Shown: positions 36,101-50,900, counted from the stretch's first letter. The stretch: DNA of 64,000 nt from Campylorhamphus procurvoides (GCA_013396655.1 WBMV01000122.1:1054686-1118685), one strand, 5' to 3'. Notes: generated by a model from the letters alone, not told the origin. Translations and numbers: made by a program.

Positions 36101-36640
36101 GACAAACAGTTCCTACCAAAAGCAGGGGAAATCTGGCGCGCAGGCTGAGGGCACTGTGTGGCCTTAAGTGCTAATGTAATATTTTGGAAGTTGGAAGCTT
36201 GGAGCGCTCATTTGCACATCAGTACCCGGAATGCTTTTCCAGTTCCACCACTATTTAATTCAAGTGCTGGGTTTGAGCTTTTGGAAGACTCTGTAGTTTG
36301 TGATGCCCTCACATGTGCCAAGTTCAGTATTTTCCGCAGAATAGTTTAAGTGACGATATTAGGTGGTGAATAGGTGGTCCAAGGATTCTTAATTAGGCTT
36401 GATGTTACACATGCAAAAAAGTGCCCTTGAAGACTTTTTTGGTTTTTTTTTCCCAAGTGTCGTCTTTAACAAAACAAAGAACTCTGTTTTGGGAATGTGT
36501 GTGTGAGCGGGAGATATACACCTTCAAAACTCGGGGAATAATTCTTCAATGAGACAGAAAGCAGATTTCAGCTGCAAATGAGTAATGATGATGATGATGT
36601 TGGAACAGCAGCTCTTCACAGAGAGACCTCGAGCCCTCAG
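33115..36640. other. Intergenic DNA upstream of PATZ1
   Basis: AT-rich, largely unique sequence with a short (ATG)n run near 36585. I recognised no gene, repeat family or RNA. It could hold PATZ1 regulatory elements, but nothing in the sequence alone proves this. Confidence 0.6.
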
Positions 36641-36649
36641 AGAAGATTC

Positions 36650-37139
36650 AGCACTAGGACAGTCCAGGCAGCCCCGGGCAGTGAATTCGGCGGTGCATTT
36701 CGGAGTGTTTGAGGCGGGCCCTGGGAAGGGTGACTCTGGGGAGCGTGGGGCGCCGTGGGAACCCCGGGAGCGCGGGGCCGTGCGGGGCACCGGGTGTCCC
36801 CAACATGGAGGCACTCGGGGCTGCAAAGTGCCCGTGCCTCCCGCAGCCCCCGGCCCGCGGGGACCGGCCCTCCCGACTGCTCCCGAGGGGAGGGCATTTC
36901 TGCACCGCAAGAATTCCCGCTGTACCCCTGCCCTCCCCCACAATGCCGGCGCCTCGCTCTTCCAGCGAGGCTGAGTTGATCGTGGCACGGGGGGTGGGGG
37001 TGAGAAATGCAATGAGAGACCGGGGGGAGGCCGGTCTGCTCTGCAGCCCCTGGCCCCTCTGGGATCAGCTCTCCTAAGGGGAGCCGAGGCGGTGGGGGCC
37101 GCTCTGCGCCTCTGCAGCTCCGGGAGGGTTTGCATTGGA
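36650..37139 (+). promoter_or_regulatory. PATZ1: PATZ1 CpG island and 5' flank
   Basis: Base composition rises sharply to GC- and CpG-rich about 500 bases before the N gap that holds the start of PATZ1. The position, strand and CpG density fit the PATZ1 promoter and 5' UTR. The transcription start and the ATG are not visible. Confidence 0.6.
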
Positions 37140-37999
37140 NNNNNNNNNNNNNNNNNNNNNNNNNNNNNNNNNNNNNNNNNNNNNNNNNNNNNNNNNNNNN
37201 NNNNNNNNNNNNNNNNNNNNNNNNNNNNNNNNNNNNNNNNNNNNNNNNNNNNNNNNNNNNNNNNNNNNNNNNNNNNNNNNNNNNNNNNNNNNNNNNNNNN
37301 NNNNNNNNNNNNNNNNNNNNNNNNNNNNNNNNNNNNNNNNNNNNNNNNNNNNNNNNNNNNNNNNNNNNNNNNNNNNNNNNNNNNNNNNNNNNNNNNNNNN
37401 NNNNNNNNNNNNNNNNNNNNNNNNNNNNNNNNNNNNNNNNNNNNNNNNNNNNNNNNNNNNNNNNNNNNNNNNNNNNNNNNNNNNNNNNNNNNNNNNNNNN
37501 NNNNNNNNNNNNNNNNNNNNNNNNNNNNNNNNNNNNNNNNNNNNNNNNNNNNNNNNNNNNNNNNNNNNNNNNNNNNNNNNNNNNNNNNNNNNNNNNNNNN
37601 NNNNNNNNNNNNNNNNNNNNNNNNNNNNNNNNNNNNNNNNNNNNNNNNNNNNNNNNNNNNNNNNNNNNNNNNNNNNNNNNNNNNNNNNNNNNNNNNNNNN
37701 NNNNNNNNNNNNNNNNNNNNNNNNNNNNNNNNNNNNNNNNNNNNNNNNNNNNNNNNNNNNNNNNNNNNNNNNNNNNNNNNNNNNNNNNNNNNNNNNNNNN
37801 NNNNNNNNNNNNNNNNNNNNNNNNNNNNNNNNNNNNNNNNNNNNNNNNNNNNNNNNNNNNNNNNNNNNNNNNNNNNNNNNNNNNNNNNNNNNNNNNNNNN
37901 NNNNNNNNNNNNNNNNNNNNNNNNNNNNNNNNNNNNNNNNNNNNNNNNNNNNNNNNNNNNNNNNNNNNNNNNNNNNNNNNNNNNNNNNNNNNNNNNNNN
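37140..37999. other. 860-base assembly gap in PATZ1 exon 1
   Basis: Unbroken Ns. By comparison with the human protein, the missing sequence should include the start codon and roughly the first 110 residues, most of the BTB/POZ domain. Apparent long open frames across the gap arise only because Ns contain no stop codons. Confidence 0.95.
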
Positions 38000-38936
38000 C
38001 CATCAGCTCCAAGGTGTTCGGGGACATCCTGGACTTCGCCTACACGTCGCGCATCGTGGTGCGGCTGGAGAGCTTCCCGGAGCTCATGACGGCCGCCAAG
38101 TTCCTGCTGATGCGCTCCGTGATTGATATCTGCCAGGAGGTCATCAAGCAGTCCAACGTGCAGCTCCTCGTGCCCCCCACTCGCCCCGACATCATGCTGT
38201 TCCGCCCGGGCGCCGCCGACCTCGGCTTCCCTCTTGACATGACCAACGGCGCCGCTTTGGCGCCCAATGGCAATGGCATCGCCGGCATGCCCGAAGACGA
38301 GGCCACGCGGGCCGCGCTGAGCGCCGCGCAGTCCTCCCTGCCCGTGCTGCAGGGCGTGGACCGCCTGCCCATGGTGGCGGGACCTCTGTCGCCGCCGCTG
38401 CTGGCCTCGCCCTTCCAGAACGTTGCTGCCAGTGCCCCCACTTTAAGCACCAAGAGGGGCAGAGGGCGTCCCCGCAAAGCCAACCTCTTGGACTCCATGA
38501 TGTTTGGTACCCCGGGGGGCCTGCGAGAGGCTGGTATCCTGCCTTGTGGCCTCTGCGGGAAAGTGTTCACGGATGCTAATCGCCTTCGTCAGCACGAGGC
38601 TCAGCACGGGGTGACGAGCTTACAGCTGGGCTACATAGATATCCCACCGCCGAGACTGGGTGAAAATGGTGTCCCTGGGCAGGATGACCCCGATGCGCCC
38701 CGAAAAAGAAGCAGGACGAGGAAACAGGTGGCCTGTGAGATCTGTGGCAAGATTTTTCGGGACGTGTACCACCTGAATCGGCACAAGCTGTCACACTCTG
38801 GCGAGAAGCCTTACTCTTGTCCTGTGTGTGGCTTGCGGTTCAAGAGGAAAGACAGGATGTCCTATCATGTTCGATCTCACGATGGCTCTGTGGGAAAGCC
38901 CTACATCTGCCAGAGCTGTGGGAAAGGCTTCTCCAG
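38000..38936 (+). CDS. PATZ1: PATZ1 exon 1 visible part: BTB end, AT-hook, fingers 1-3 and most of 4
   Basis: Reads in frame from ATC at 38002. It contains the last helices of the BTB domain, a low-complexity linker, an AT-hook core RGRPRK, finger 1 (CGLCGKVF...H...H, starting about 38545), finger 2 (CEICGKIF), finger 3 (CPVCGLRF) and the first part of finger 4 (CQSCGKGFS). The exon ends AG then gtaaga, splitting an arginine codon inside finger 4. GC content is very high up to about 38450. Confidence 0.95.
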
Positions 38937-41900
38937 GTAAGAGAGTGCTTATAGGGACCATAGACACAAATGGACACCTAGGAAGTTGTTTTTCCTGTCC
39001 CTTGGGAATATACTTAAGATAGTTTCAGTGTTCCGTTTTAAAATGTCTCAAGAGATGGGACTTCCATCATTTCCTCTGGGACGCTATTCTGCAGTCTCTT
39101 GAAAGGGTTTAAAAGTAATTAAGACCTAGAACTGGGAGTCAGCTGGCTTTTGGGGAACATTCCCAGCTTTGTCCCAGGCTTGGTGTAAGCGTGTCCTTGG
39201 GCAAACGAGTCTCTCCCTCCAATGACTCTTCTGTGAGATGGGTATTGAAATAATTGCCTGCCTCACAGAAGTGTCCTGAGGCCACTGACTTGTAGGTAGT
39301 TTGAAGGTGCTGTTGAAGTGCAAAGTAATACATCTCAAGATTATTATTTTTCTCGTATCCATTTTAAATTTTCTTTTTCTTAACTTCCCTTCATTTCTCT
39401 TAGTTCGTAATGTTTTTTATCACCCAAATGTGAAGGAAGAGGTGAGATTTCAAAGGCTGCAGCATCAAGTATCTTTTATTACATGATCTTTGTGTCCTTT
39501 GGGTTTACATCCTTCTGAAGGGGATCCTGTTTCTGCCCTGCAACATACGTAAGATCTGTGCATTTAATGTTGCTGATTTTTTGTTGTCGCTGTTTGTGGG
39601 AGCTAATTTAATAAGTAGCTTGGTACACGTAGTTGTGTTAGTGGTATCTTCTAGTCTGAGTTAATGAATTTGAAACTTTTTTGGAAGCTTGCTGCTCGCT
39701 TTGAGGTTAGAAGTAGTGGGGGGAGGGGGATGCATAGACTCTTACTTCTGTACCAGCAGTCAGTTTTCTACAGCATTTGACTTGCTCTAACGGGAGGGGA
39801 GGAATCAAGATATGAAAACAAATCAAAAGGCCACTAGGCTATATAAATTGTGGGATTTTGCCCCTGCAAATTGTGGAATTCTGCCCCCGCCAGCTCTCTT
39901 TTTTTTGATAGAGGGACTTTTGTTACTGGAATAAATTATGAAAATGTAGCCCTTCCCCTACTTTTTTTTTTAATCGGCAATAATTAGGGATGCATCTGCA
40001 TAAGGACTGCAGATGTAGTGAAGGAAACCCATAAAATGAAAATTTCATCTGTGGCTAGAACTGAAAATATTGTTCTTATTATAGTGTTACTGGGGATCGT
40101 GTACCACTTTTTATTGCTTTTATTGACACTTAAAGATTTGTGCTGTTGCTGTATGAAAGGTTTTTGTCGTCAAGGGAGAGATACATGTTGAGTTCTCATT
40201 GTTCCCCGTAAGTTAATGTGAGCAGGCAGGAATGCTGTTACAAAAGTAAACACCAGAAGTGTTCGCATATCTTTGTAAAATCGCAGGATGAATGAAAACC
40301 AGAGACCAGGTTTCAGCGTTCAGTCTTAGGAGCAGCCAGAGGAGGCTGGAAGCTTGATGTGTAATTGTAGTGTCCTTTCCTTTATTCAGTAGCACAGCAC
40401 GGGAGGTGGCGGGGCTGGAGGTGGGCTGAAGGACCCCAGCCAGTCTGGCCGGTTACACCACTCCAGCCCATCGCTGGAGCATCGGGTTTGAGAGCCTCAC
40501 TGCAAAGTTCAGCCTATTTTCTGTCTGCAGTGCGTGAATTCCATCCCGCGCCCTCTCATTGGCGCAGCCGGGAACTTGGGGGAGGAGAGGGTGGGGAACT
40601 TGTTTCCAAGCAGTTTTGGCCTCATACAATGAAAAGCTTTCTTCCCACTAGGAGAAACTCCCACCAGGAAAATCTGCAGCTCTTCAGTCCTTTTCTTCTT
40701 CAAAGTAGGCTTTGCTGGTTGTGAAGAACAGTCTAACTTTTTTCAGTAATAATTTGCTCTTCCATTGCACCTTCTAGTTAGGACCTTCAGAGCACTTTAT
40801 TCATATTAATGCAGTCTCCCCACTAAGTTGTGACTGAGGGCAGTATTTTTTCATCTTTCAGGTGGAAAATGTGTTGCAGCAACAGAGTTTAGTGTCAGTC
40901 TGTTTGCACAGAGATGCTTAAAGTTGGTGTTTTACATCTGTGTTGGGGACATAAACCAAAAGGGTCTGATTTTCAAATGTTCAGCAGCTATAAATCAAAG
41001 TGCCCTGCCTGCCAAGGTCTAAATAGGATTTTGGAAGGGAACATGCAGGCTTGAAAAATTGTAACTTTGTATTTCCTTTTTTCTCTGGTCAATCAGCCAT
41101 AATTTCTTCCTGAGAAAATGCTGCCTTTTTAGCAAGTTGGAGAGGGTACATAACAAGGTAGAATCCCAGTTGCTGGTGATTTGGTTCTTGGAAAGTTAAA
41201 TATCACTGTATTTGTAATAGATCCAGCACTGGGAATTCTTTTTTGTTAAAATTGTAAGTTTATGTTTAGTATTTGTTTTAAGTATGCTTATGTGTATTTT
41301 CCTTTAAGGCCAGACCACTTGAATGGACACATCAAACAGGTGCATACCTCAGAGAGACCTCACAAGTGTCAGGTAGGAGCCACAGGGGTTTAGACTGCTG
41401 CGTGGGTAATCTTTGGCATTGGATTTATGTGTGCAGACAGTTCTGAAGTACCAGTAAAAATACCATGTCTGTGTGAATTGGGATAAATGTTTGTAAGGAA
41501 CAGTGTTCCAGTGAGAGCTGTTTTACATCCCTCCTGTCCCCCAGCCCCTGGTGTCACCTACAGCTTTGGTCCTTCTGCTCCCCTCCCCTCCTACCCTTCC
41601 CTCCTGCTCTGTCCCGTTCTCACCCTGGATCTCTCACCCAGCCACCTGGGCTTGAAGTCAGTGGCACTGAAGATTCCCTCCACTACCCTCCCTTTTTTTT
41701 TTTTAATTGCAGTTCTTGCCATCAGGAGGTTCCAATGCTGACTTCATTTTTTTTTCAGAACAATCTCAAATAAAAACTAGTAAATTATAATTACAATAAC
41801 TTGTCAAGATACCATTTTTTTTTACTCACATAGCCTTCAGAACATTGCACTGAGCAAAATTGGAAGCTTTTTTTACCCCAGGGTGACTATAGACAATGGC

Positions 41901-44900
41901 ATCACAATACCTTTGTCTTAAAATGTCATAATGCTGTATATAGTTTTTTACAGTTATTAAATTATTAGTTAGGGTTTGAAAGATCAGATGAAGGGATGTG
42001 TTTTGTAATTAATTTATAGAGAGATTGAAAATGTGTCTGGAAGTATCAGTTAAAGCCAAAGTTGAGAATCAGCTTCCAATATCATGTATTGCCTTCACTA
42101 ACAGTCTCCCTGCTTGGTTTCTGAAGAAAAACTTATTTAATACTTATTTAAAGAAGCTGGAGCAAGGTTATTTTCTTTTTCTTTGAAGACAGTGAAGGTT
42201 AGAGGATTTTTTCTTCTAAAATATTTGCCCACATTTTATGAACCCAGTCAATCCCACATGACTGCTGGCTCCCAATCTGCATTTTTGCATATTTTGGTAC
42301 GTCTCTCCTGTGTTTCCTTCAAATTGTGAGAGTTTTGAAATGTTTTGCAATTTTAATCATCCAGTGAACAGTTTTCCAGATAGCTGGAGCCACCTGAAGG
42401 TTTCTGTGGATATCCATGTGATCTGTGGAAGCCCAGCACCTTTGAAAGTCAGGCCATAGAGCCATCACATTGAATTAACCGTATGTCCTATATAAAGCCT
42501 TAGATTGGCTTAAGCTTCTTAAGATGATTTAGGATTTATAGATTTATACAAATTGGAAAATTCCACTCATAAAAAGACTACAGTTTGGGGACAGCAGGGG
42601 GTCTGGGTGGAGGGACTGAAGATGACCACAAATTTTTTCCATAACCATGTGTTTGTCTGCACATACAAAAATGAATGTTTAGGTCCCAGCATGAATGGAA
42701 ACCCATCAGTCTTTTGCCAGTTGATACCAGGATGACTGAGTGGACACAGTTTATGAGTAACACTGATAGGTGTGAATTGCCCTTTGCCAGCTGATGCCTG
42801 ATCTTTTTTTTATAGTTTATTATAGAGTATTAAATATAAACTGAATCGAGGAGACACTGAGCTAGAAAGTAAAGAAACACAGAACCTAAGATTGCAAGCC
42901 AAGCTCAACTCCATCTCCTTGCACACATGTATTTTGTGACAGCAGTTTCTGACAACAGCCTTTCTCATCCTGGGTTCTCTGAAGTGCCTTAACACTGCAT
43001 GCACTGTTCATCTCAGCTAAAGGTATGGGCTACAGGAGAGAGCATCAGGACACAGCTGAGATTGTCCTTCAGGCTTGGTTTGGTCTTGAATTTTGACTGC
43101 TTAACCCTTCAAAGTTAATTTTTTATGGATCTTAAGATGTAGAAAATTTGTTAACCACATGTTGTGTGCCTTCACAAAAACTACTTCATAACATCCTGTG
43201 TGATGTAGACAGTCTTCTTAAATATGCACAGATCTGCTATACATGGTACAAACACAGAAGGGATGCTGTCACACTGAACATTTGTTTCAAATATGGAAAC
43301 TGAGGTATACATTGATAAAGTCCTTGTGATTATCTCATAACCAGTTACACTTCTATTCTGTGGTGTATATCTAAACACAGGATCTGGCCACTAAGAAGGA
43401 AAATAGCTTAATATTGGCATATTGTTAGCCCATTTTCCATTGATACTGTTTGGCAAATTAGCTCCCCATGAGAGCAGCCTGAACAGCACTGAGCATCCTT
43501 TTTGAATCTGTTGTGTTCCTGTTGAACATTCCTGTTATTGTCATGCTTTGTTTATGTTTACTGAAAAAGAGAATTGCTCTGTCAGTAAACAGAAGAGCAT
43601 TCCAGAATCTTCTATTGTAATGGCATTTTTGGAATTTGTGCTCTGTTATGATTGAAACAAAATCCACTGACCATTTACCTGAGCCCTCCTGTATCTTTGC
43701 AAACCACTAGGTATCCATGTTTTGTTGATGTGGCATCATGGTACACTTGGAGTCCCAAAACAAAACTGGGAAGGCGTCAGCCCAACTTCAGAATAAATAA
43801 AATGAGAGCATGAGAAGCAAGATAATTATAGGCTGAGCATCACTGCAGCACTGTGGTTTTCAGTGCTCAGCATGTAATCCTGCACTCAGCCCCCTGAGAT
43901 CTGTGCTTCCCAGATCCTTCACAAGTATCCCAAGTTCCAGCACCTCTAGCACCTGCTGCCTGACTCTGGCTTTTTCATTACTGCTAAAATAGACTCAGGT
44001 TAGGGAAGGTCTCCACAGAGCCAAGGAGCTGAGAAATCAGAGCCAAGGAGTTGCTTTGCTGTCCAGGCAAATGGCACTCTGGATGTTTTCCCCTGGATTG
44101 TTGCACTGGTGATTTTTTTTAATGATTTTTTAAATTTCCCCCCAGTCTGACTGTTGAGCTCTGGGTGTAGGAGAAGGGGTAAGTCAGTTTTGTGGCCACA
44201 GTGGGATAGCTCAGGTGCTGTCTCCATGGGAAGGGTGAAGCTATCGGCTTTGGCGTGTGAATGGGATGAAAATTAAGCTGCAGTCTGGGAGGAAATGGTG
44301 GTCTGAAAACTCTGGATGTGAAAGAACAAGGGGAGAAAACAGAAGTTGGCTCCTCAGAGACAAGAGACAGGTTGTTCTGGCACATTAAATAAAAAACATG
44401 CAGGTTAAATTAAAGCACAATTTAATTGGCATCCCAAGTCCAGTGCTTTTCCCATTGATTTCAATGCAGAATGAGTTTCTTCCTGTCCTAATTTCTCTTA
44501 CTTCCTGCCTATTAGCAGGAAAATGGCAGCCACCATGGAATAAGCTCAGAGACATCCACATCCATAGAGCAGTTGAAACTTCAAGAGGTATTTCTTAAAC
44601 AATGTTTTTTAAACTTTATATATTCTTTTTTTTTATCTATTTATATACCTGTTCAATGTTTGATAGGAAAGCACTGGAAAGTTTTCTTCTATGATTAACA
44701 ATTAATGATAAATACTTAGCACTCATTTAGCAATTCACATCTTTTGTAAAATAAGACTTTTTTTTCTCTATACCTTTTATAAATATTAACTATTTGAATA
44801 TTAACTTTGGGGTTTTCTTTAAACCTAGTCCTGTTTCCCATTGTTATGATTCAGCTAAACTGGTTCTTCCTTTCTCCACTGGACTTAATAATTTTTTAAG

Positions 44901-47900
44901 CTTCTTCACAGATACATTAACTATATAGCTTATCCAAAGGTGAGCTTTGCACAACTCAGCAGCAAAAATGAGAAATCAAATACAGATATTATTATATTGT
45001 CTTTCCCTAAGCTTTGCACTTGCTAAGTTCACTGTGGGTCAGATGTGGTTTGACTTCTGGCATCCCTGTATTTGTGTGATTTGTCTCTGATCTGCTTATC
45101 AGCTGATGCCTCCCCAGAGCTGGGGAATGGACGTTGCTGCAGCTCAGTAGCTTTAGATTTACTGATGATGGATCTCTTGGCTGTCATTGATTATCTAGTT
45201 ATGTACCTTTAGTTGATACCCAACACATTGATTGGTGTCAGTGCTCCAATCCTGTCTTCAAGGAGTGTTTACCTGTAAGATAGATCACTGTGGAAAGTGA
45301 AAGCTGCCCCTGTTTTGCTCAGCGCTGTGTCCTGAGATTTCAAAGGAGGAGAATCTTTCACATTTAAGAATTTGCCTCTTAACCTTACACTACATGTAAT
45401 TTGTGACTCTTTGTCTAGTGAGCTTGGTTAAACTGTATCACAGAAACCCAGATAATTTCACTGTTGCTTTTCTCATTTCATTAAGTCCTCATCCTCTGAG
45501 GTGTTAAGTCTTGTGCTTGCTGCAGAGCAGCCCCAGCTCCCTGGGAGTTTGCCATACTTGAGCACCTCACAGGATCAAATGAGTGTAAAGCCTGTTGAAA
45601 TTGATAGGTACTTTTCAGCTGCCTTCAATGTTTTTTGGATTAAGCTCTTGATTAACTGAATTTTGTATAATTATATGTGTTATCCTCTTCTGTATTATCA
45701 ATTTCACTTACTTGACATTGCAATTTTGGAATTTTACCAGGATTGTTACTTTAACAAGTCTGCCTTTATTAAAACAGTGATTTCATTATGCACTGATATT
45801 TGAAAAGAGAGAATATATCCAGTTCCCAAGTCACTTAATAGCCTCATTATTTTTAGGGGATTCTGGTTATATATCTTAAACCTCTGTTACTTTATAAAGG
45901 TGGTATAAACAAAACACTGTCCACTCCTGACCATCACTGCTGCCCCTTGGTCTGGTCACTGTGGTGTGTTTGCTTTGGGTTCTCCTCTCACACTTGTGAA
46001 ATGGGTCAGACTGTATCTCCAGTACCTGGTGCAGCACATGGCTGGGGATTTATTTCCTTCAGACCTTGGAGGCAGAACAAGCCCTTGGGAACTGGCAGGC
46101 TTCTCCAACAGGCTATGGACAGGGCCTGTGTGCCTGCCTGCTCCCAGGATTCATGAAATGGGAGGGAGCCTGCACTCATCAGTTGGATTTCATCTGGGGA
46201 GTGGGCGAGTAGAATGGATATTGTCTTATGCCAAATCCAGCTTGTTTCGTGGCAATAAGTGCAATATGATACCTTAATGAGGGGTAAGTTATAAACAGAT
46301 TACAATGTCCTGCAGTTATTTTGATCCCTGCTCCATTCTGAGGCTTCACTTCTTCAGTTTGTCTGCACTTGCTGCTGTGGATACCAGGATGGCTCTTCTG
46401 TCTCTCGTCATATTCTCATCCCAGATAATCCTCTGATGCTTTGTCTGTCTTCATGCTCCAGAAGGATTCTGTGTACCGAAGTTAGATTGATCACATCAAA
46501 GAGTAGAATGTAGGAAGATGACAGAGAGGACGTTTTGAGTGGTCCAAAGTGATTGTAATGGCTCAGTGAAATGGCAGAAATTACTGTAAATGGAATGGTT
46601 TATGCTATTTCTGTTGTTAAATATTATTTAAAATTTTAGTATCTTCATCCTCAGAGAGGAGCTAAAGCCTTACAACTCTATCTTGATATAAGTTTTCCTG
46701 TCTCTAGTATGTTAGAGCTGTTTTCTTAATTTTTTTTGAGTAGTAACATCACATCTTGTGCAATGTGTTGGTGATCTGACTTTTTTTATTTGTGGGGAAA
46801 ATGGCTTGTGCATCATGTAATTTGTGTCTTTGCACAGGATCTAAGCTACTTACTCTAAAGAATACTGAATATAGTCAACAATATCAGTGCTTTTAGCAGA
46901 GTTGATGAGTCACATGGTTCTCGTTATACCTGCAGACTTGTAATGCTTCCTTTGCCACTCGTGACCGGCTGCGCTCACACCTGGCATGTCATGAAGACAA
47001 AGTCCCATGCCAGGTGTGTGGGAAGTACTTGAGAGCAGCATATATGGCAGATCACTTGAAGAAGCATAGTGAAGGACCAAGCAATTTCTGCACTATCTGT
47101 AACCGAGGTAATGAAGCAACTGTTCTTTTCTTTCAGTGGGCTGGGACAGCACTGGAGGGGAGCTGGAGGGCCCCATGACTCTGTCTGCAACAGGAGGAGG
47201 TTGTGCCCTGTGTGTGTGTGAACATCTCTGCTTTGTTTGCTCCATCTGAGCCCTGTGTGTGCAGCTGGCCTGTTCACCTGGCTGGTGATTCCTAAAGAAG
47301 CTCAGTTTAAAGCTGAACCAAATTGTTTCTAGGCAGTTTTAAGAATTCTAGTTGCTAAATAGCCAGATCCCCATACAATAATAAGTTACCTTGCTGCTGT
47401 TCACCATACATCTTCTTCTGTACTTGGTTAGACCTGAGTCCTTGCAATCAGTCTGGGAGAATCTCTGAAATACACATCAAGCTGAAAATCATACACTGAG
47501 CATAAACAAACCTGCATTGTGTTATCAGGTCTTGCTTAACCTCCTGGTGCAGCAGAGTCAAGCTGCTTCTCCCTCTTAACCCACAAAATTGCTTTGTATT
47601 AATGTACATTTCTAAAACAAATGTTGTAAAGAGCACTAGAAATGTGCTTTACCTTTATTTGTGCAAATACAGCTTTTCATGGTGTCACAGAATATCTGGA
47701 GTTGGAAGGCACCCATAAAGACCACTGGATCCAACTCCCTGCTCTTTGCAGGACTACCTTGAACTGAACCATATGACTAAAAGCCTGTGAAGCTTTTCCA
47801 TCTGTTTGTGGTATTCTTCAGTTGAAGAGAGTTGGAAATTTAGGTTTTGTGGGATGTAAGGCAAGCTGGAAAAATTATTTTGACTTATTGGTGTCTTTTT

Positions 47901-50900
47901 TTTTTGAATTATTAATGCACAACTTCAAAATACACTGTTGGCTCACACAGCTAGTAAGGGTTGGAAGAGGTTGTTGCTGTGTTTTGGGATCTTGTTTTTT
48001 CTGATGAGTTTTTTGTTTCTGACGTGTGTTCCCTTTTCTAATTTAAGAGATGTGAAATCTTTTGAGGGAATAAAGCTGTTCTGTGTTTGATGTGAGGGCT
48101 GTACAGAGAGCTTTTGCAGCTGATGAGTAATGAGAGACATTTAATTGAAAGGGAGGTATTTCTGCTAATTGAGCAGTGTGTTAGGTCCTGAAGGTGATGT
48201 TGACAGTGTGAGTGGAAAATGCATCTGGGTTGAAAGTCTTGAGGTTCTGGAGCTCCAGGTAGATGGTGTGAAATGAAGTTTGCCCTCGTTTTCAGCTTCT
48301 GAAAAACTGTTTAAGCTTATCCCCATTCTTTTTGTGATAACCACATGGAAGATGCTCTCCAAGATGCAGGTGCTGCCCTGCCCTCCTCTGGCTGAGCTCG
48401 GTGCCAGACAGAAGCTCCCAGGAGCTGGGAGGAACTGTCGTTTCAGGATTTGTGAGCTGGAGTTTCAACTTAACTACCACTGGATGTCACTGCAGCTCTT
48501 TGGAAACTGAGCCAGCGGGACAAAGACTGTCAAACAATGAAATGACTAAGTGGTTTATTCACATTGTACAGGTCTAAATGGGCAGGCGAAATTTAAGTAC
48601 ACACTTCTCTGTAGAAGGACAGGGGACCTGTTGTACAGTAAACTTAAAGCAACTCCTTCTTACAGTTGGTGTGTTTCGTAGGAGTTGTCAGAAGTGTGTG
48701 CTGTGAATTTCAGTTTCCAGCAGGAGTTGGCAAATGTATCTGATGGATTACTGTTAAATATCTACCCAGTGTTCAAATTCATAGGAAGGGGAAGTTACAG
48801 ACTGGATTTGTCAAACAACTGTGTTATGAACTCACTGACACTGTAAATTTTGGTTATAGATTTATGATCAAGTACAGCAGGATTTTTAATCCCAAGTGTT
48901 TTCCAATCAAATCATAATGTTCATAGTTTTAAATAGCTATGTTTTTAACTCGTAGAGCCTGACAAGACGAAGCGTAATGGGAAATTTCTGGATTGGGTCC
49001 ATCTGTTTGATAGGCATGTGGACAGTCAGAAGGTGCAGTAACCCAGCTGTTGTGCTGTGGCTGCAGTGCTTGTGCAGTGGGATTTGGTTTGTTCTTCCCT
49101 TATCTAATGTGCTGGTGTATCTTTTAATTGAAACTTGGCTGGGTCTGGATATAGTAATTGTCGACCTCTGGATATAATAACTGTCAAGCAAGAATGCTCT
49201 TCAAGCTCAGGCTGCTGGTAGAGACAATTTTGGATGTTGGCCTGCCCACAAAAAAAAAGGTGGATGAAAAGGTGACTCTAACACAGCTGAGCTTAGAATC
49301 CCTCCATTGGACTGAAAGCTTTACTGTGGAACTTAATTAAGTGTCTCATGTTCTTTTAAAAGGTTTAATGGATTTAGGAGATGGGATGGAAACAGGAGCT
49401 AATGGTTTGCCATGTCATTCGTGTACCCATTTGTTGATGGTGTTTGTTTCTTCTACAACATGGCAGTTTAATGTCCAAAATTACCAGCTGGGATTTGGTG
49501 TTTTTTCCAGGTTATTTTATTCCTCGGGGTCTTAATGCTTAGAATAGTCATGGAAGCAATTAAATCTTTTAAGTCATGGAAACAGTGCAGTGGTTTGGAG
49601 GGGTTTTTTGTTGGTTGTTTCCCCCCCCCCCGGGATTTTGGGGTTTGTTTTGTTTTCTTTATTTTGGGGGGGTGTTTTGAAGAATTTGTGTAAATTACGC
49701 TTGTAAAAAAACTAATCTTTAGGCCTCACTTTTTAAGACAAATTCTCCTCAATCAGGTTAAATAAAAAAGACCTGCTCTTGTTGTGTTGTTGCATAATCT
49801 TCTGTTTCCATCCTTAGCAACTTTTATTTGCTTGTGTGGGCTTTTCCAGAGAATTAGAGAGATTAATGACTTTGGCAGGTCTAGAGCTGGTACTTTGTAA
49901 TAACACGTGCAACTCAGAGGTTTGGGTTTCTGTTTCAAACACAGACACTGTTTGTTTCACAGCAATCCAATGAGTGAGGAGAAGGGCAGATATTCCAGTC
50001 ACAACTGGGATGGAATTTATTTTTACAGTAAGATGAATTTTAGCACATTTCATGGGGGAACAGAGTCCATTAAAACACGACATTCTCTGCACGTTCCAGC
50101 TAAATCCAAAATAGAATTTTTGAACAAGGAGCATCCTGCAATTATTTCTATAGTTTATCTCCATATAGATGTTATTTAAGAGATCAAGGGATAGGCCCCA
50201 TTTATATAAAGCAGATCATTTCTTCCTGATGCATGTTTTTAGTGGTGGTTCTTCTGGTATGAAGAAATAATCTGCACCTCAAAGCAGGGAGATGTGTATG
50301 GGTGAAACAATAAATACATTCCTTCTCAGGAAAATACTGCCACTTTATCCCCTGCATTAGTCTGACTTTGTTCTGAAGGAGACTTAAAAGTAGGGGATTA
50401 TTGTCCATGAACCCCCATCTTCCTAGGGCAGGCCTTCATAATTAGTCTGGTGGAGGAAAAAAGGGCAGTGCTAAGTGCTTCAAGAAAAAATCAGGATGAA
50501 AACAACTCCCAAAACATCTCCCTTTAAACAGTTTCCCATGAAGCAGTTGGCATTCTTAGGGCTTTGGTGGAAGTTGATGACTCACATGTTCATCTGCCAA
50601 GTGCATAAAGGGGAGCTAACACACTTTGCAGCAGTTTTCTTTATATAAAACAATGTACTCTACAAATAGAACTGCAGAGTTCAGAAATAATACTGTGTAG
50701 CAGAGATTACAGCTTCAGATTGTCCTGTGTCAGTCATGGTATAGAAAACCCCTGAATACCTGTATGTAGTCCTTTTTTAGTGGTTGGCAGGGAGATTTTA
50801 GTGCATTGCTACATAAAAGAGGTTGATCTCAGCATGCATGTGGTTATTGGACACGTAGGAAATGAGGGAAGTACCTTGTGGGTGGAAGTGTCACCATTGT

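Noticed and set aside
36524..37135. 203-codon minus-strand frame upstream of PATZ1
   Set aside because: Composition effect in a CpG island; several overlapping frames on both strands and no recognisable content.
37074..38126. Several 317-344 codon open frames spanning the second gap
   Set aside because: Artefacts of the N run. Only the frame continuing through 38002-38936 is real coding sequence (PATZ1).
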